From positions 124,001 through 188,000 of the forward strand of contig NZ_PNCO02000001.1 of the NCBI RefSeq assembly GCF_005886105.2: a stretch of 64,000 nt of DNA, written 5' to 3'. Of this stretch, positions 20,701-28,174 are shown one piece after another (the stretch's first letter is position 1; each line of letters begins with the position of its first letter). Made by a program: the position numbers and the translations under genes. Below the pieces are notes generated by a model. That model worked only from the letters and a program-made list of their open reading frames with translations, was not told where the DNA came from and did no database searches. Source of the stretch: Pseudoalteromonas galatheae. GTDB lineage: Bacteria > Pseudomonadota > Gammaproteobacteria > Enterobacterales > Alteromonadaceae.

Positions 20701-22103
20701 GTCAATACGTTGTCGATATTTCATATCCAGGTAACGCTAATCAACAGCAGCAACGACAAATATCATCATTTTTAGACAATTATCGTGCTTTATTAACAGG
20801 ATTGCTTGTTGATAGCAGTACCGTCAAACCATCAATAACTACGTCGGGAACAAGTACTGGTGCTATTCACTATTGCCCTGAAAAGTTAAGTGAATCATTG
20901 GTAACTGAGCAACCCCGAGATTATAAAGAAGTCATTTTAACCGGAGCAACCGGATTCATCGGCATTCACTGTCTTGAGCAGCTGATGCGATTGAGTGATG
21001 CTGAAGTGGTCTGTTTGGTTCGTGCAACAGCCACTGAAAGCGCTTACCAACGTTTGTATGACAACTGGTGTTGGTACTTTGAGGCAGAACAATGGGAAAG
21101 GTATCAGGACAGAGTAAAAGTAATCGAAAGTGACCTTGTGATGCCAAATTTTGGTTTGGATGAAAATAGCTACAAGGCGTTACAAAGTAGTGTGGATGCA
21201 GTATATCACCTCGCTGCTGATACTCGTCTAGTAGGCTCGTTACAGCAGTTTCAGCAAGCTAACATCGTACCATTAAAGCAGATTATTGACTTTACTCGGC
21301 ACGGTAAGTTGAAAGATCTTCATTATATGTCAACCCTAGCTGTTTGTGGAGTTTGTAAAGAGCAAACGCGATTTAGAGAAAGTTCGCTTAACATTGGTCA
21401 AGAATTTCAAAATGGCTATGAAAAAACAAAATATGAAGCCGAGGAAATTGTTAATAGTCATATAATTGATGGCTACCCTGCTTTCATTTATCGCACCGGT
21501 AATGTTTCAGGGAATTCTTTAACTGGAAAGTTTCAACGGAACTCATCAGCTAACAGACTTATTCAGTTCTTAAATGCAACCGCAAAGCTTGGTGTATTGC
21601 CTACTCATATTGATGAACAGGTAAACCTCAGCCCTGTTGATGTTGTAGCTTCATGTGTGATCAAGTTGTCTTTGCAGCAGCGCCAAAAGTCGGGAGTATT
21701 CCATGTTGACACACCACATTACTTCCCTATTAAGTCGTTGTATCAAGCGTTAGTTAAGCAAGGATTTAAATTTAATCGCTCTACTTGTAAAAGTTTCGGT
21801 GAGCTCTTTGAGGCGTTTGATGGTACCGCAGATTCAGATTTAGCATTAGGTAAGTTATGGAGCTCTCGCAGTCCCAGAAATGTGGTTTATGACCATAGTG
21901 AGACGCTTAGAAAGCTTTCCCTGATTGATTGTCAATTTGAGCCGCCAACGTTGGCTTGGATTGAACAGTTTGTTGCTCATCTTATTGAACGCAAAGCGAT
22001 ATGTAAGTCGGACCCTAATCAATTGCATTATGGTCAGTTTACTCGCAAACGTATTTTTCAATATCCGGATTATCCATCTGATTTATTAAAAGAAATCGCG
22101 TGA
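17730..22103 (+). CDS. Single-module NRPS: adenylation, carrier, epimerisation, reductase
   Basis: The 1457-residue protein has four domains. The adenylation domain (about 10-500) has the core F-T-S-G-S-T-G-K-P-K-G near 147 and the pocket residues D192, L193, T196, K235, I262, G264, H288, V296, G297, close to the published aspartate code DLTKVGHIGK. The carrier domain has S556 in L-G-G-N-S-L-D-S. The next domain (about 614-1030) is an epimerisation type: H-H-x-x-x-D at 738-743, I-E-S-H-G-R with E869, R-T-V-G-W and F-N-F-L-G. The last is a thioester-reductase domain with G-A-T-G-F-I-G at 1072 and Y1230/K1234. The predicted chemistry is loading of L-Asp, epimerisation, and NAD(P)H-dependent release as D-aspartate-1-semialdehyde or its alcohol. 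There is no condensation domain, so no peptide bond is made here. Confidence 0.88.
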   Translation: MIVKAFFNNALKHQDRVAVVAGEEQLSYAQLYQQSKVVADNLIRLGIKRGDVIAICSDRGVNTIVSMLATMLAGAAYTVVEQTQSTAELLKHLSDIQPDYTIIAHAEASSLSETIEAYTVEQLLNATGKHVDLPELSSNDIAYVLFTSGSTGKPKGVKVSHGNIHHYSQSISALTEVKAPLNFGHLSTLAADLGNTSLFLSLYHGGCLHLIDQYTRKDPRKLITYLREQDIDFIKITPSHWSAVIQSFTNQTEILPSLEYIIFGGEPLQKRTARDVLENQIAKRVFNHYGPTEATVGVSAIELTSIEHINSFSDDVIPIGSPFGDTCFFVKCDDGKFKSSNVRGELLIAGPSVAQGYRNRVEETSARFINIETQTGTVRCYKTGDYVSLDESGMASFIGRIDRQVKINGYRVELESIENTLKEQLSVSAASVAYLQHENKNWLLAAITTPAKPCDDIKAMLSEAMPAHTIPQRFYVLDKMPRNENGKTDNKAIQALLKAKLVEDLTSNIDSHGAEKNQYSGENLKLFQSISPIFYKHIAPQRCGVHENFFELGGNSLDSVQLVADLQYKGFAITAFDFNNMPTIDGIISSVISNRERQEKSKNATKKTSSDVFAAAQDFFFKENLANPDLYNQSVIFKVEADLEPELLKTAITKICEQHELLKTAFSQNENGGYSAKTLPLAIDSVFSHSMISLDDEEAITEQAKLIQSAIHLESGAVFKAHLFSTGEGISYLLLVAHHICVDVISWRIITNEVTQIYCDLKDGVAIADSAVQSGFWDWVDHIQGEVVTRENIETKLASSAHSTPLIDKVIHTESEAKTDWLVFSKQHSDELESIAAAQHVPLHLLFLGALFQTCGRLQDTEQVCIDIESHGRVSFDPQLDISRTVGWHTSTFPLNVSVNKQLFEQTLRNTKASFDAVADLGVHRSWQIHHHQHADALYQSPICFNFLGDTDFPHDDRLKLTPCTIDIGTCRGASNLRFHEIKVSIQKMLGQYVVDISYPGNANQQQQRQISSFLDNYRALLTGLLVDSSTVKPSITTSGTSTGAIHYCPEKLSESLVTEQPRDYKEVILTGATGFIGIHCLEQLMRLSDAEVVCLVRATATESAYQRLYDNWCWYFEAEQWERYQDRVKVIESDLVMPNFGLDENSYKALQSSVDAVYHLAADTRLVGSLQQFQQANIVPLKQIIDFTRHGKLKDLHYMSTLAVCGVCKEQTRFRESSLNIGQEFQNGYEKTKYEAEEIVNSHIIDGYPAFIYRTGNVSGNSLTGKFQRNSSANRLIQFLNATAKLGVLPTHIDEQVNLSPVDVVASCVIKLSLQQRQKSGVFHVDTPHYFPIKSLYQALVKQGFKFNRSTCKSFGELFEAFDGTADSDLALGKLWSSRSPRNVVYDHSETLRKLSLIDCQFEPPTLAWIEQFVAHLIERKAICKSDPNQLHYGQFTRKRIFQYPDYPSDLLKEIA

Positions 22104-22139
22104 ATTGTTTAACTAAACCATTATTAAAAGGAATATAAA

Positions 22140-23117
22140 ATGCAAAAATTAAACCCCAACTTCCAACTAACACAAGAACATATAGAGCACTATCAAAGAA
22201 CAGGATTTGTTGTTTTAAAGCAATTCTTTTCTGAAGAAATGATTGAATTTTTACGTGCTAGAGTGAACGACGAATTTGAAACTCCGACAGATCATTATCA
22301 AAAAGGGTTTGATAAGTTGAGATATGATCTATGTAACGGTGATGAGACGATTTTTGAGCTTATTGGCGATGAAAGCTTTAGGGATATCATGTTGTCGCTG
22401 TGCCAGGAGGACTTATTTTATACCCAAGGTGTTGGCTTTAGTTTGAAGCAAAGCAAACCAGGTGCGGTCAATAAAGGTTTTACTTGGCACATTGAGTCAC
22501 AGAGTTTCGGGTTCAACCGAGCAGAGGATAACGGTACGACTTTATGGGCTCCTTTGCATAAAATAGACAGCAAAAAACAGCGTGGTGGTATGTGCTACGT
22601 TCCAAGAGACATTATTTCTGGTGAATTTATGTATGACTTTATTGATCCCGCTGTATTCCGCTGTATGGATGAGCATATTAAGTCAGGTGGTATTGATTTT
22701 GATGATTATGTATCGCTGCGTGATGACCCTTTAAATTCTGGTGGTATCGCTCGATTATTAGAGTATTTCTCGGTTGAAGATGATTATGAGTTAGGCGATG
22801 TCATTCTTTTTGACAAGTATGTATTACATCGCAGTGCACCGCTTGAGGAAGGCCCACTAGAGGCTCGAGATGCCTTTAGTTTACGTTTCATCGCAGCAGA
22901 CTCTCGTTACGATCAAAAACGTGCTGAGATGATTGAAATACCACGAGACTATTATGGTTATGAGGGGCCGACTAAGTTTCATCTAGAAGTTTGTGATGTT
23001 GATAATGAACTAATAACTGAGAGTGCTTATTTTGATGCTGATAGAGATAAACGCTTTCTTAAAGCCAGTGAAGGTTTTTACAGTGCTTTAAAAGTAAAAC
23101 AATCGAAGGCAGCGTAA
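22140..23117 (+). CDS. PhyH-family Fe(II)/2-oxoglutarate oxygenase-like protein
   Basis: The 325-residue sequence fits the phytanoyl-CoA dioxygenase family, non-haem iron enzymes that hydroxylate or otherwise oxidise with 2-oxoglutarate and O2. The N-terminal F-V-V-L-K-Q-F-F-S-E-E-M segment is typical. Probable iron ligands are H and E in T-W-H-I-E-S (about 118-120) and the distal His in V-L-H-R-S-A-P (about 231), followed by an Arg in S-L-R-F that would bind 2-oxoglutarate. The family usually has H-x-D, so Glu in place of Asp is uncommon. No halogenase-type Ala/Gly replacement is present. It is 36 bases after the NRPS, with an AAAAGGA site, and probably tailors its product. Confidence 0.82.
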   Translation: MQKLNPNFQLTQEHIEHYQRTGFVVLKQFFSEEMIEFLRARVNDEFETPTDHYQKGFDKLRYDLCNGDETIFELIGDESFRDIMLSLCQEDLFYTQGVGFSLKQSKPGAVNKGFTWHIESQSFGFNRAEDNGTTLWAPLHKIDSKKQRGGMCYVPRDIISGEFMYDFIDPAVFRCMDEHIKSGGIDFDDYVSLRDDPLNSGGIARLLEYFSVEDDYELGDVILFDKYVLHRSAPLEEGPLEARDAFSLRFIAADSRYDQKRAEMIEIPRDYYGYEGPTKFHLEVCDVDNELITESAYFDADRDKRFLKASEGFYSALKVKQSKAA

Positions 23118-23120
23118 CTT

Positions 23121-23480
23121 ATGGACCAGGTTAACTATTATGAAAATAAATTAGCGTTTGAAATTGACTCGTGGGATCTTCACGAGGCAATGAAATCAAC
23201 TAAACAGGTTGTGGTATTGGATGTTAGAGGTGAAGTTGCCTATTCAAAAAAGCACATTAAAGGTGCTATCCATTACCCTCATAGCCAAATTATTGAGGAC
23301 AACCGAGGTGATTTTGATAGCGCGACATTATACGTAACTTATTGTGATGGATTAGGTTGCAATGCAGCCACTAATGGTGCGCTGAAGTTAGCTAAATTAG
23401 GTTTCAAAGTGGTCGAGCTAAGCGGCGGTTTAACCTGGTGGGATGAACATGATTACCCAACCGTGAACGCCGAATCTTAA
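23121..23480 (+). CDS. Rhodanese-domain protein, 119 aa
   Basis: A single rhodanese domain: V-V-V-L-D-V-R-G-E-V-A-Y-S-K-K-H-I-K-G-A-I-H near 33-55, and the active loop Y-C-D-G-L-G-C-N near 74-81 with cysteines at about 75 and 80. Rhodaneses move sulfane sulfur or act as redox/thiol modules. The gene starts three bases after the PhyH stop, so the two are translationally close. It could deliver sulfur to the pathway product or dispose of a reactive sulfur by-product; the sequence does not decide. No signal peptide, so it is cytoplasmic. Confidence 0.85.
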   Translation: MDQVNYYENKLAFEIDSWDLHEAMKSTKQVVVLDVRGEVAYSKKHIKGAIHYPHSQIIEDNRGDFDSATLYVTYCDGLGCNAATNGALKLAKLGFKVVELSGGLTWWDEHDYPTVNAES

Positions 23481-23534
23481 TCTGTGAGTTAACAATAAAA
23501 GCATGATAAATGTAGCAAAATCAGGAATAAATTT

Positions 23535-23735
23535 ATGCCTTACGTAAATATTAAAATAACACCTACAGAGTCGGGTGTAACCAAGCAGCAAAAATCAGAT
23601 TTAATTGAAGGTGTTGCTGGCGTCTTAAGGGATGTGTTAGGTAAGCCAGAAAGTTATACAACAGTGGTGATTGATGAAGTCGCAATTGAGAATTGGGGGT
23701 CTGGTGGAAAACAAGTAACTAAGCTGGTCTCGTAG
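23535..23735 (+). CDS. 4-oxalocrotonate tautomerase family protein, 66 aa
   Basis: Small tautomerase of the 4-OT/DmpI type. After Met removal, Pro would be the N-terminal catalytic base (M-P-Y-V-N-I-K-I). The motif I-E-N-W-G-S-G-G near 51-58 matches the family I-x-N-W-G-x-G-G turn. These enzymes catalyse keto-enol shifts in 2-oxo acids and sometimes additions or decarboxylations. In this locus it may isomerise an oxo intermediate released by the aminomutase-like enzyme. An AGGAAT ribosome site precedes the ATG; a terminator follows at 23807. Confidence 0.85.
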   Translation: MPYVNIKITPTESGVTKQQKSDLIEGVAGVLRDVLGKPESYTTVVIDEVAIENWGSGGKQVTKLVS

Positions 23736-23806
23736 TTGTGATTAGGCAAAGTTTCAACTGTTAAATATTACGGTTTACGTCGCTAAGCTTTGTTCTAAAA
23801 TTGAAT

Positions 23807-23838
23807 GAAAAATGGGTATGTGCCCATTTTTCATTTTT
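23807..23838 (+). terminator. Terminator-like hairpin before the transporter genes
   Basis: Perfect ten-base stem GAAAAATGGG / CCCATTTTTC with a six-base loop, followed by ATTTTTA. It separates the biosynthetic genes from the transporter pair but may be leaky. Confidence 0.75.
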
Positions 23839-23856
23839 ATAATGGTAAATTAGAAA

Positions 23857-25113
23857 ATGAAAAATAAAGTTCTTAATCCGCTGATTGATATATTTAAAGA
23901 TATGTCATTATCTGCAATTAACGCTGGTTTTGTAACTGTGTTAGTTGGCTTTACCAGTTCAGTTGTAATCGTATTTCAAGCTGCCCAAGCTTTGGGTGCC
24001 TCTGAGCAACAAATAAGTTCATGGATATTAGCTCTGGGGCTAGGTATGGGGCTATCGGGTATCGCACTGTCGATACGTTATAAAACACCGATCACCACTG
24101 CATGGTCAACATCAGGTGCTGCTATGTTGGTGACTGGAGCCTCTGGAGTCAGTTTAAATGAAGCCATCGGCGCTTTTATTATTACTGGACTCTTGATCGC
24201 AATTAGTGGTTTTAGTGGGCTATTTGAGCGGTTGATGAAAAAGATTCCACTATCTCTCGCAGCTGCAATGCTCTCAGGTGTATTGTTAGACTTTGGTATT
24301 AATGCATTTGCTGCAATGCAATCAGAACTGATACTTGTGCTTGTGATGTTTCTTGTGTTTATTATCAGTCAGAAATTTAGTGCTCGGTATTCCGTCATTT
24401 TAGCGTTAGTTGTTGGGTGTAGTATTGCTTATCAACAAGGCTTAATTAGCCCTCAGCCCATGGACTTTTCAGTTACCAAACCCGAGTTTGTGACACCAGT
24501 ATTTAGTTGGCAGGGGTTTATTGGTATTACGGTGCCGTTATTTATTGTGACTATGGCCTCACAGAATTTACCTGGGCTGACCGTGTTAAGAGCTTCAGAT
24601 TATAAAGATACGCCAGTATCGCCACTTATTGCATGGACTGGTGTGTCTACAACACTATTAGCCCCTTTTGGAGCTTATGCAATTAACCTTGCCACGATAA
24701 CATCTGCTATTTGTGTCGGTAAGGAAGCTCACCCAAATCCTAAAAAGCGGTATGTAGCGGCAATAGTCGCAGGGGTATTTTACATTCTGACTGGGATTTT
24801 TGGGGCGACGATTGTGCAGGCTTTTAGTGTATTTCCTGAGGCATTGATTCTAGCGATCGCGGGCTTGGCATTGTTGGGGACTATCGGTAATGCATTAAAC
24901 TCTGCGGTGGCGGACGAAAATAATCGTCAGGCAGCATTAGTGACTTTTCTTGTAACAGCTTCTGGTATTTCCTTTATGGGAGTGGGATCTGCATTTTGGG
25001 GTATAGTTGCTGGAGTATTTGTGATGGTAATTGCTAAATCTAATTTTTTAACAGGACCTAAAGTTACCACAATAAATAAACCGAAAGCTGAGGTTGTTGA
25101 CGAGAGTAGGTAG
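23857..25113 (+). CDS. BenE family (benzoate/H+ symporter type) membrane transporter
   Basis: A 418-residue inner-membrane protein with about 12 hydrophobic segments. Early motifs (G-F-V-T-V-L-V-G-F-T-S-S-V, I-S-S-W-I-L-A-L-G-L-G-M-G, T-P-I-T-T-A-W-S-T-S-G-A-A) are characteristic of the BenE family, in which a few members take up benzoate with protons. The substrate in this locus is not visible; import of an aromatic or other carboxylate, or export of the product, are both possible. The stop is followed after two bases by the TauE/SafE-type gene, so the two are a transcriptional pair. Confidence 0.9.
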   Translation: MKNKVLNPLIDIFKDMSLSAINAGFVTVLVGFTSSVVIVFQAAQALGASEQQISSWILALGLGMGLSGIALSIRYKTPITTAWSTSGAAMLVTGASGVSLNEAIGAFIITGLLIAISGFSGLFERLMKKIPLSLAAAMLSGVLLDFGINAFAAMQSELILVLVMFLVFIISQKFSARYSVILALVVGCSIAYQQGLISPQPMDFSVTKPEFVTPVFSWQGFIGITVPLFIVTMASQNLPGLTVLRASDYKDTPVSPLIAWTGVSTTLLAPFGAYAINLATITSAICVGKEAHPNPKKRYVAAIVAGVFYILTGIFGATIVQAFSVFPEALILAIAGLALLGTIGNALNSAVADENNRQAALVTFLVTASGISFMGVGSAFWGIVAGVFVMVIAKSNFLTGPKVTTINKPKAEVVDESR

Positions 25114-25115
25114 TA

Positions 25116-25886
25116 ATGGAATTCTTTGAAAGTCTAGAGCCTTCGATCATATTACTTCTGTTTTTCATTGCGCTATTTGCTGGGTATATAGACGCGATCG
25201 CGGGTGGTGGGGGAGTTATCCAAGTACCGGCGCTGTTATTGTGTGGTGTTAGTCCAGTGGCGGCGCTTGCGACCAATAAAGTGGTATCAATGGTAGGTAC
25301 CTCTTTCGTTGTGCTTAAGTATGCGCTCAACCGCCTAATTAGATGGCGTTATGTTCTGCTTGCCGGAATTCCTTGTTTTCTTGGTTCGATAATAGGGAGT
25401 AAAATTGCGATCGTCACACCTGAGTGGCTGTTAGAAGTGCTCATTATTGCTAGCATCTTAATTGCACTGATATTTAGTCGAATTGTTAAAGCTGAAGAAC
25501 CTGGCTCTACAGAGAGTAGAAACCAACCGGCTTTTTTGGCTTGGCTGACAACAATTGGTGTTTACGATGGTGTGGCGGGCCCTGGTACCGGCTCTTTCAT
25601 GGCTTTGGCAGTAAATAGAAGCTTAAAATATAATTTACTTACCGCGACTGCAATTGCAAAGCCGATTAATTTAATGACAAATATTGCAGCGACACTTGTA
25701 TTTGTCTTTGCTGATAAGGTGCTTTGGGAGGCTGCTGTACCTATGTTGATAGCAAACGCTTTAGGTGGGTGGATTGGTGGGCACATGGCTATGTCAAAAG
25801 GATCTATGTTTATTAAAAGATTGTTAAGTGTGGTTTTGGCAACGATGTTAACTGCCAATATTGGGAAGCTTTTACTGAATTTTTAA
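25116..25886 (+). CDS. TauE/SafE family sulfite/organic-anion permease
   Basis: A 256-residue inner-membrane protein with about eight hydrophobic segments. The family signature A-G-Y-I-D-A-I-A-G-G-G-G-V-I-Q-V-P-A-L near residues 20-40 and the second-half repeat G-V-Y-D-G-V-A-G-P-G-T-G-S-F are visible. Family members move sulfite, sulfoacetate, taurine-derived or other small organic anions, often outward. Placed directly after the BenE-type gene at the end of the operon, it could export a small anionic end product. A large terminator follows. Confidence 0.9.
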   Translation: MEFFESLEPSIILLLFFIALFAGYIDAIAGGGGVIQVPALLLCGVSPVAALATNKVVSMVGTSFVVLKYALNRLIRWRYVLLAGIPCFLGSIIGSKIAIVTPEWLLEVLIIASILIALIFSRIVKAEEPGSTESRNQPAFLAWLTTIGVYDGVAGPGTGSFMALAVNRSLKYNLLTATAIAKPINLMTNIAATLVFVFADKVLWEAAVPMLIANALGGWIGGHMAMSKGSMFIKRLLSVVLATMLTANIGKLLLNF

Positions 25887-25905
25887 ATAGAAATAAGACT
25901 TAAGC

Positions 25906-25976
25906 AGTCCACGATGTTTACTAGTGAGCAACACTTTGAATAAAGTACTTGCTATCAAACATGGTGGGCTTTTTTG
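25906..25976 (+). terminator. Large terminator ending the biosynthetic operon
   Basis: The outer arms AGTCCACGATGTTT and AAACATGGTGGGCT pair with two mismatches, a smaller AGCAA/TTGCT hairpin lies inside, and the structure ends in a T-run. Confidence 0.75.
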
Positions 25977-26379
25977 TTATCTCACCATAGTTTTGGGTAA
26001 CTATTCTTTTCTAGCACCAAAGCTGTCTACTAGGCAAGGTGATAAGGTGAGACAAACTTAAAAAATAATAAGTGAGGCCATTCCTTATTTTAATCTGAGG
26101 TTTATTCACTTTGGTTAACTGCTTACAAAGACTTCTGAACCAGCAAGCATACTAAGTGAAAATAAATTTTAGACCGATATTTTTTTGCGTGAATTGTTTG
26201 GTAAGAGAAGTCTATCGATATAGTTTTGTAAGGGGGGGATTCCACTTTGTTCATAGGTTAACCAAAGGGTAGCGTCGTTCTAAAGTCACCTTTTCAAGCC
26301 ACTTCTCTTAGCTTCGCTGCTAAACTGTTTTTTCGCCTCGATGCTACCTATGTTCACTTCCCATTTAATGATACGTCTA
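25977..26379. other. 400-base non-coding spacer
   Basis: No supported gene. It lies between the operon terminator and an IS3 remnant, and probably contains flanking DNA disturbed by that element. Confidence 0.4.
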
Positions 26380-26765
26380 AATTGGAGTTTTCCAATTTCG
26401 CTCAATAAATACGTTTATGGTTAAACGGATAATTTTTAAATTTGATTCTGCCCATACTTCTAGAAGCCAGTTTGTGTTGTTTTACAATGCTCAGGACTGC
26501 TTTGGACAAAGTACTTACGCAACTACGCTTGTCTGCTGTTACCAACATTTTTGCAAAATGCTCCTTAATCACATTACTTTCTCGGTTGACTTCAGCATAC
26601 GTTTTTAGGCACTTTAATTTCTTAACATTAGCAGCTTCCATATCCCCATGCTTCGACTTCCATACCGGAGTCAACGTCTTTTAGCGCAGCGAAGATCTGT
26701 GATTCGGTGAAATATGGTCTTTTATAGTTAGTCTACAGCTTTAATAATTACAGAAAACTCCAATT
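26380..26765 (-). mobile_element. Relic of an IS3-family insertion sequence with short inverted ends
   Basis: AATTGGAGTTTTC at 26380-26392 is exactly inverted at 26753-26765, bounding 386 bases that contain a decayed transposase gene. The element is far too short for a working IS3-type insertion (about 1.2-1.5 kb) and so is a deletion derivative, possibly a MITE-like form. Confidence 0.6.
26402..26723 (-). pseudogene. Decayed IS3-family transposase OrfA/OrfB remnant
   Basis: Reading the reverse strand from 26723 gives K-R-P-Y-F-T-E-S-Q-I-F-A-A-L-K-D-V-D-S-G-M, the start of an IS3-type OrfA helix-turn-helix. The frame then shifts and continues V-W-K-S-K-H-G-D-M-E-A-A-N-V-K-K-L-K, which in intact OrfA proteins follows about 20 residues later. 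Next comes an OrfB-like start (A-D-K-R-S-C-V-S-T-L). So the gene has an internal deletion plus a frameshift, and the rest of OrfB is missing. Confidence 0.75.
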
Positions 26766-26930
26766 ACGCATGTCTCACTTTATGGAAAGGTAACAAAATA
26801 GCGCATTTACTTAAAATAATTGTCATAAATACATAGGGTTGTGCGATGCTATGGGAGATCAAATTGCAATGGACTATCCTGAGGTTGCATAACTCTATTA
26901 ACGAGCTATACCAAATCGGCTGGAATTACA

Positions 26931-26967
26931 GAAAAACTAGGCCCGGATCGTTCACATCAGGCCTAGT
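26931..26967 (-). terminator. Terminator after the cytochrome c gene
   Basis: On the reverse strand the stem ACTAGGCC / GGCCTAGT is followed by TTTTTC, 25 bases past the cytochrome gene stop. Confidence 0.8.
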
Positions 26968-26992
26968 AGCTAGTCATTAATTACCGGGGTGA

Positions 26993-28141
26993 TTACTGCT
27001 GTTCACGTTTAGCTTTTCTTAATGCCCAAACATAATCAAGTCCCAAGTATGGAATGGTTTCGCCATTACCATCAAGGAAAAGCTCAGTTTGAGGTGGCCC
27101 AACGTAGCCTAGTTTCTTACCATGAATATTGGTTTGCTCCAACAAAAAGCTAATTGGCTTAGATGGGCCTTGTTCACCTTTAACCGCCAAGGCGTGACAG
27201 GTGATGCAAGAGCTAGTTTCCAGATCCATAAAACTCTCTAATTGTGAGTTTGCCAGTGTGGTTGGAACACCGCGGTTATTAGTCCACTGAGTTTGAGTTC
27301 CGCGAAGGCGATAATTTTCCCATTTAGTACCTGAGAGGCCATAGCCCCGTGGATATTCATTACAGGATGGTGACGTTTCGGAGCAAGCTGCATGATCAAC
27401 TGAGGGAGTCAACCAACCAGAAAATGCTTCAGGGTAGATTTGTGGCCACCGACGTTCATTATCAATATGCTCGAAAGTTGCCCAAAACCAAGTTGGAGAA
27501 TCTTTTGAAACAATATGAAATCCCGACATACCATAAAGGTGAGTTACACCATCTCTGGTGACTTCTTTCCAGTGATAGCGAGGTTTATCAATTTCATCGA
27601 TTCTTACCCAGTGTGCTTTAGCCGTTACCGACCCTAAAGGAAACTTGAGATCTGTTATGCCGCTTCGCGCTAGACGTTCTTGCTCATCAAGGCTATAAAG
27701 TTTGTGCTGACGTATGTAACGATAAGCGATACGGTTAAAGCGAATGCTTTCATCAGCAAAAACAGTATAGTCACCAGTTGGGAGTGTATCGAAGCCACCG
27801 GCTAGACAGCCTTTTTTCCATGAAAGTGGACGTGCAGCACCGTCTAAGAAAGTTTCTTCTCTTGATTGCCACACTTCCCATACCGTTGAGCCTGGCTCTC
27901 CAAGTTGCGAGTTTTTATCTGCTTTACACTTATCTGTATTCGCAGGCCAGTTCAAGGCCACAAATAGTTGCCAAGCATAGTGATCAGGTTGGTTAAGTGC
28001 CGTATTGGTATCTTGAGGGATCAACCAAGGTTTTTGTGAATTCCAAGGTTGATTGTGAGGGGATTGCAATTCATTGGCATTAGCTACTAATGCCAACATG
28101 CTCACCAATAGGTAAGCTAATATCATTGATGATTTTTTCAT
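26993..28141 (-). CDS. Periplasmic c-type cytochrome-like protein, 382 aa
   Basis: A signal peptide (M-K-K-S-S-M-I-L-A-Y-L-L-V, cut near VANA-NE) directs export. One haem-c motif C-I-T-C-H lies near residue 315. Most of the protein is an unrecognised Trp/Tyr-rich domain (D-H-Y-A-W-Q-L-F-V-A-L-N-W-P, G-T-K-W-E-N-Y-R-L-R-G-T-Q) that looks like the domain found in some large mono-haem proteins of unknown function. I prefer the ATG at 28141 to that at 28156 because GGAA precedes it and the signal begins there. It is the last gene of the GST/DsbA/LuxR/cytochrome run, and its role may be electron transfer or oxidation in the periplasm. Confidence 0.78.
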   Translation of the reverse strand: MKKSSMILAYLLVSMLALVANANELQSPHNQPWNSQKPWLIPQDTNTALNQPDHYAWQLFVALNWPANTDKCKADKNSQLGEPGSTVWEVWQSREETFLDGAARPLSWKKGCLAGGFDTLPTGDYTVFADESIRFNRIAYRYIRQHKLYSLDEQERLARSGITDLKFPLGSVTAKAHWVRIDEIDKPRYHWKEVTRDGVTHLYGMSGFHIVSKDSPTWFWATFEHIDNERRWPQIYPEAFSGWLTPSVDHAACSETSPSCNEYPRGYGLSGTKWENYRLRGTQTQWTNNRGVPTTLANSQLESFMDLETSSCITCHALAVKGEQGPSKPISFLLEQTNIHGKKLGYVGPPQTELFLDGNGETIPYLGLDYVWALRKAKREQQ

Positions 28142-28174
28142 AGTGAGAAGTTCCATTTTTATATTATTTTTTAA

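Noticed and set aside
19570..20810. Condensation domain in the NRPS
   Set aside because: R-T-V-G-W, F-N-F-L-G and I-E-S-H-G-R are epimerisation signatures; a second module to condense with is also absent.
22140..23117. 2-oxoglutarate halogenase
   Set aside because: Halogenases of this fold have Ala or Gly where the carboxylate ligand sits, while here Glu follows His-Ile.
26417..26684. Two plus-strand frames of 63 and 80 codons
   Set aside because: They overlap the reverse-strand IS3 transposase remnant, which explains the sequence better.
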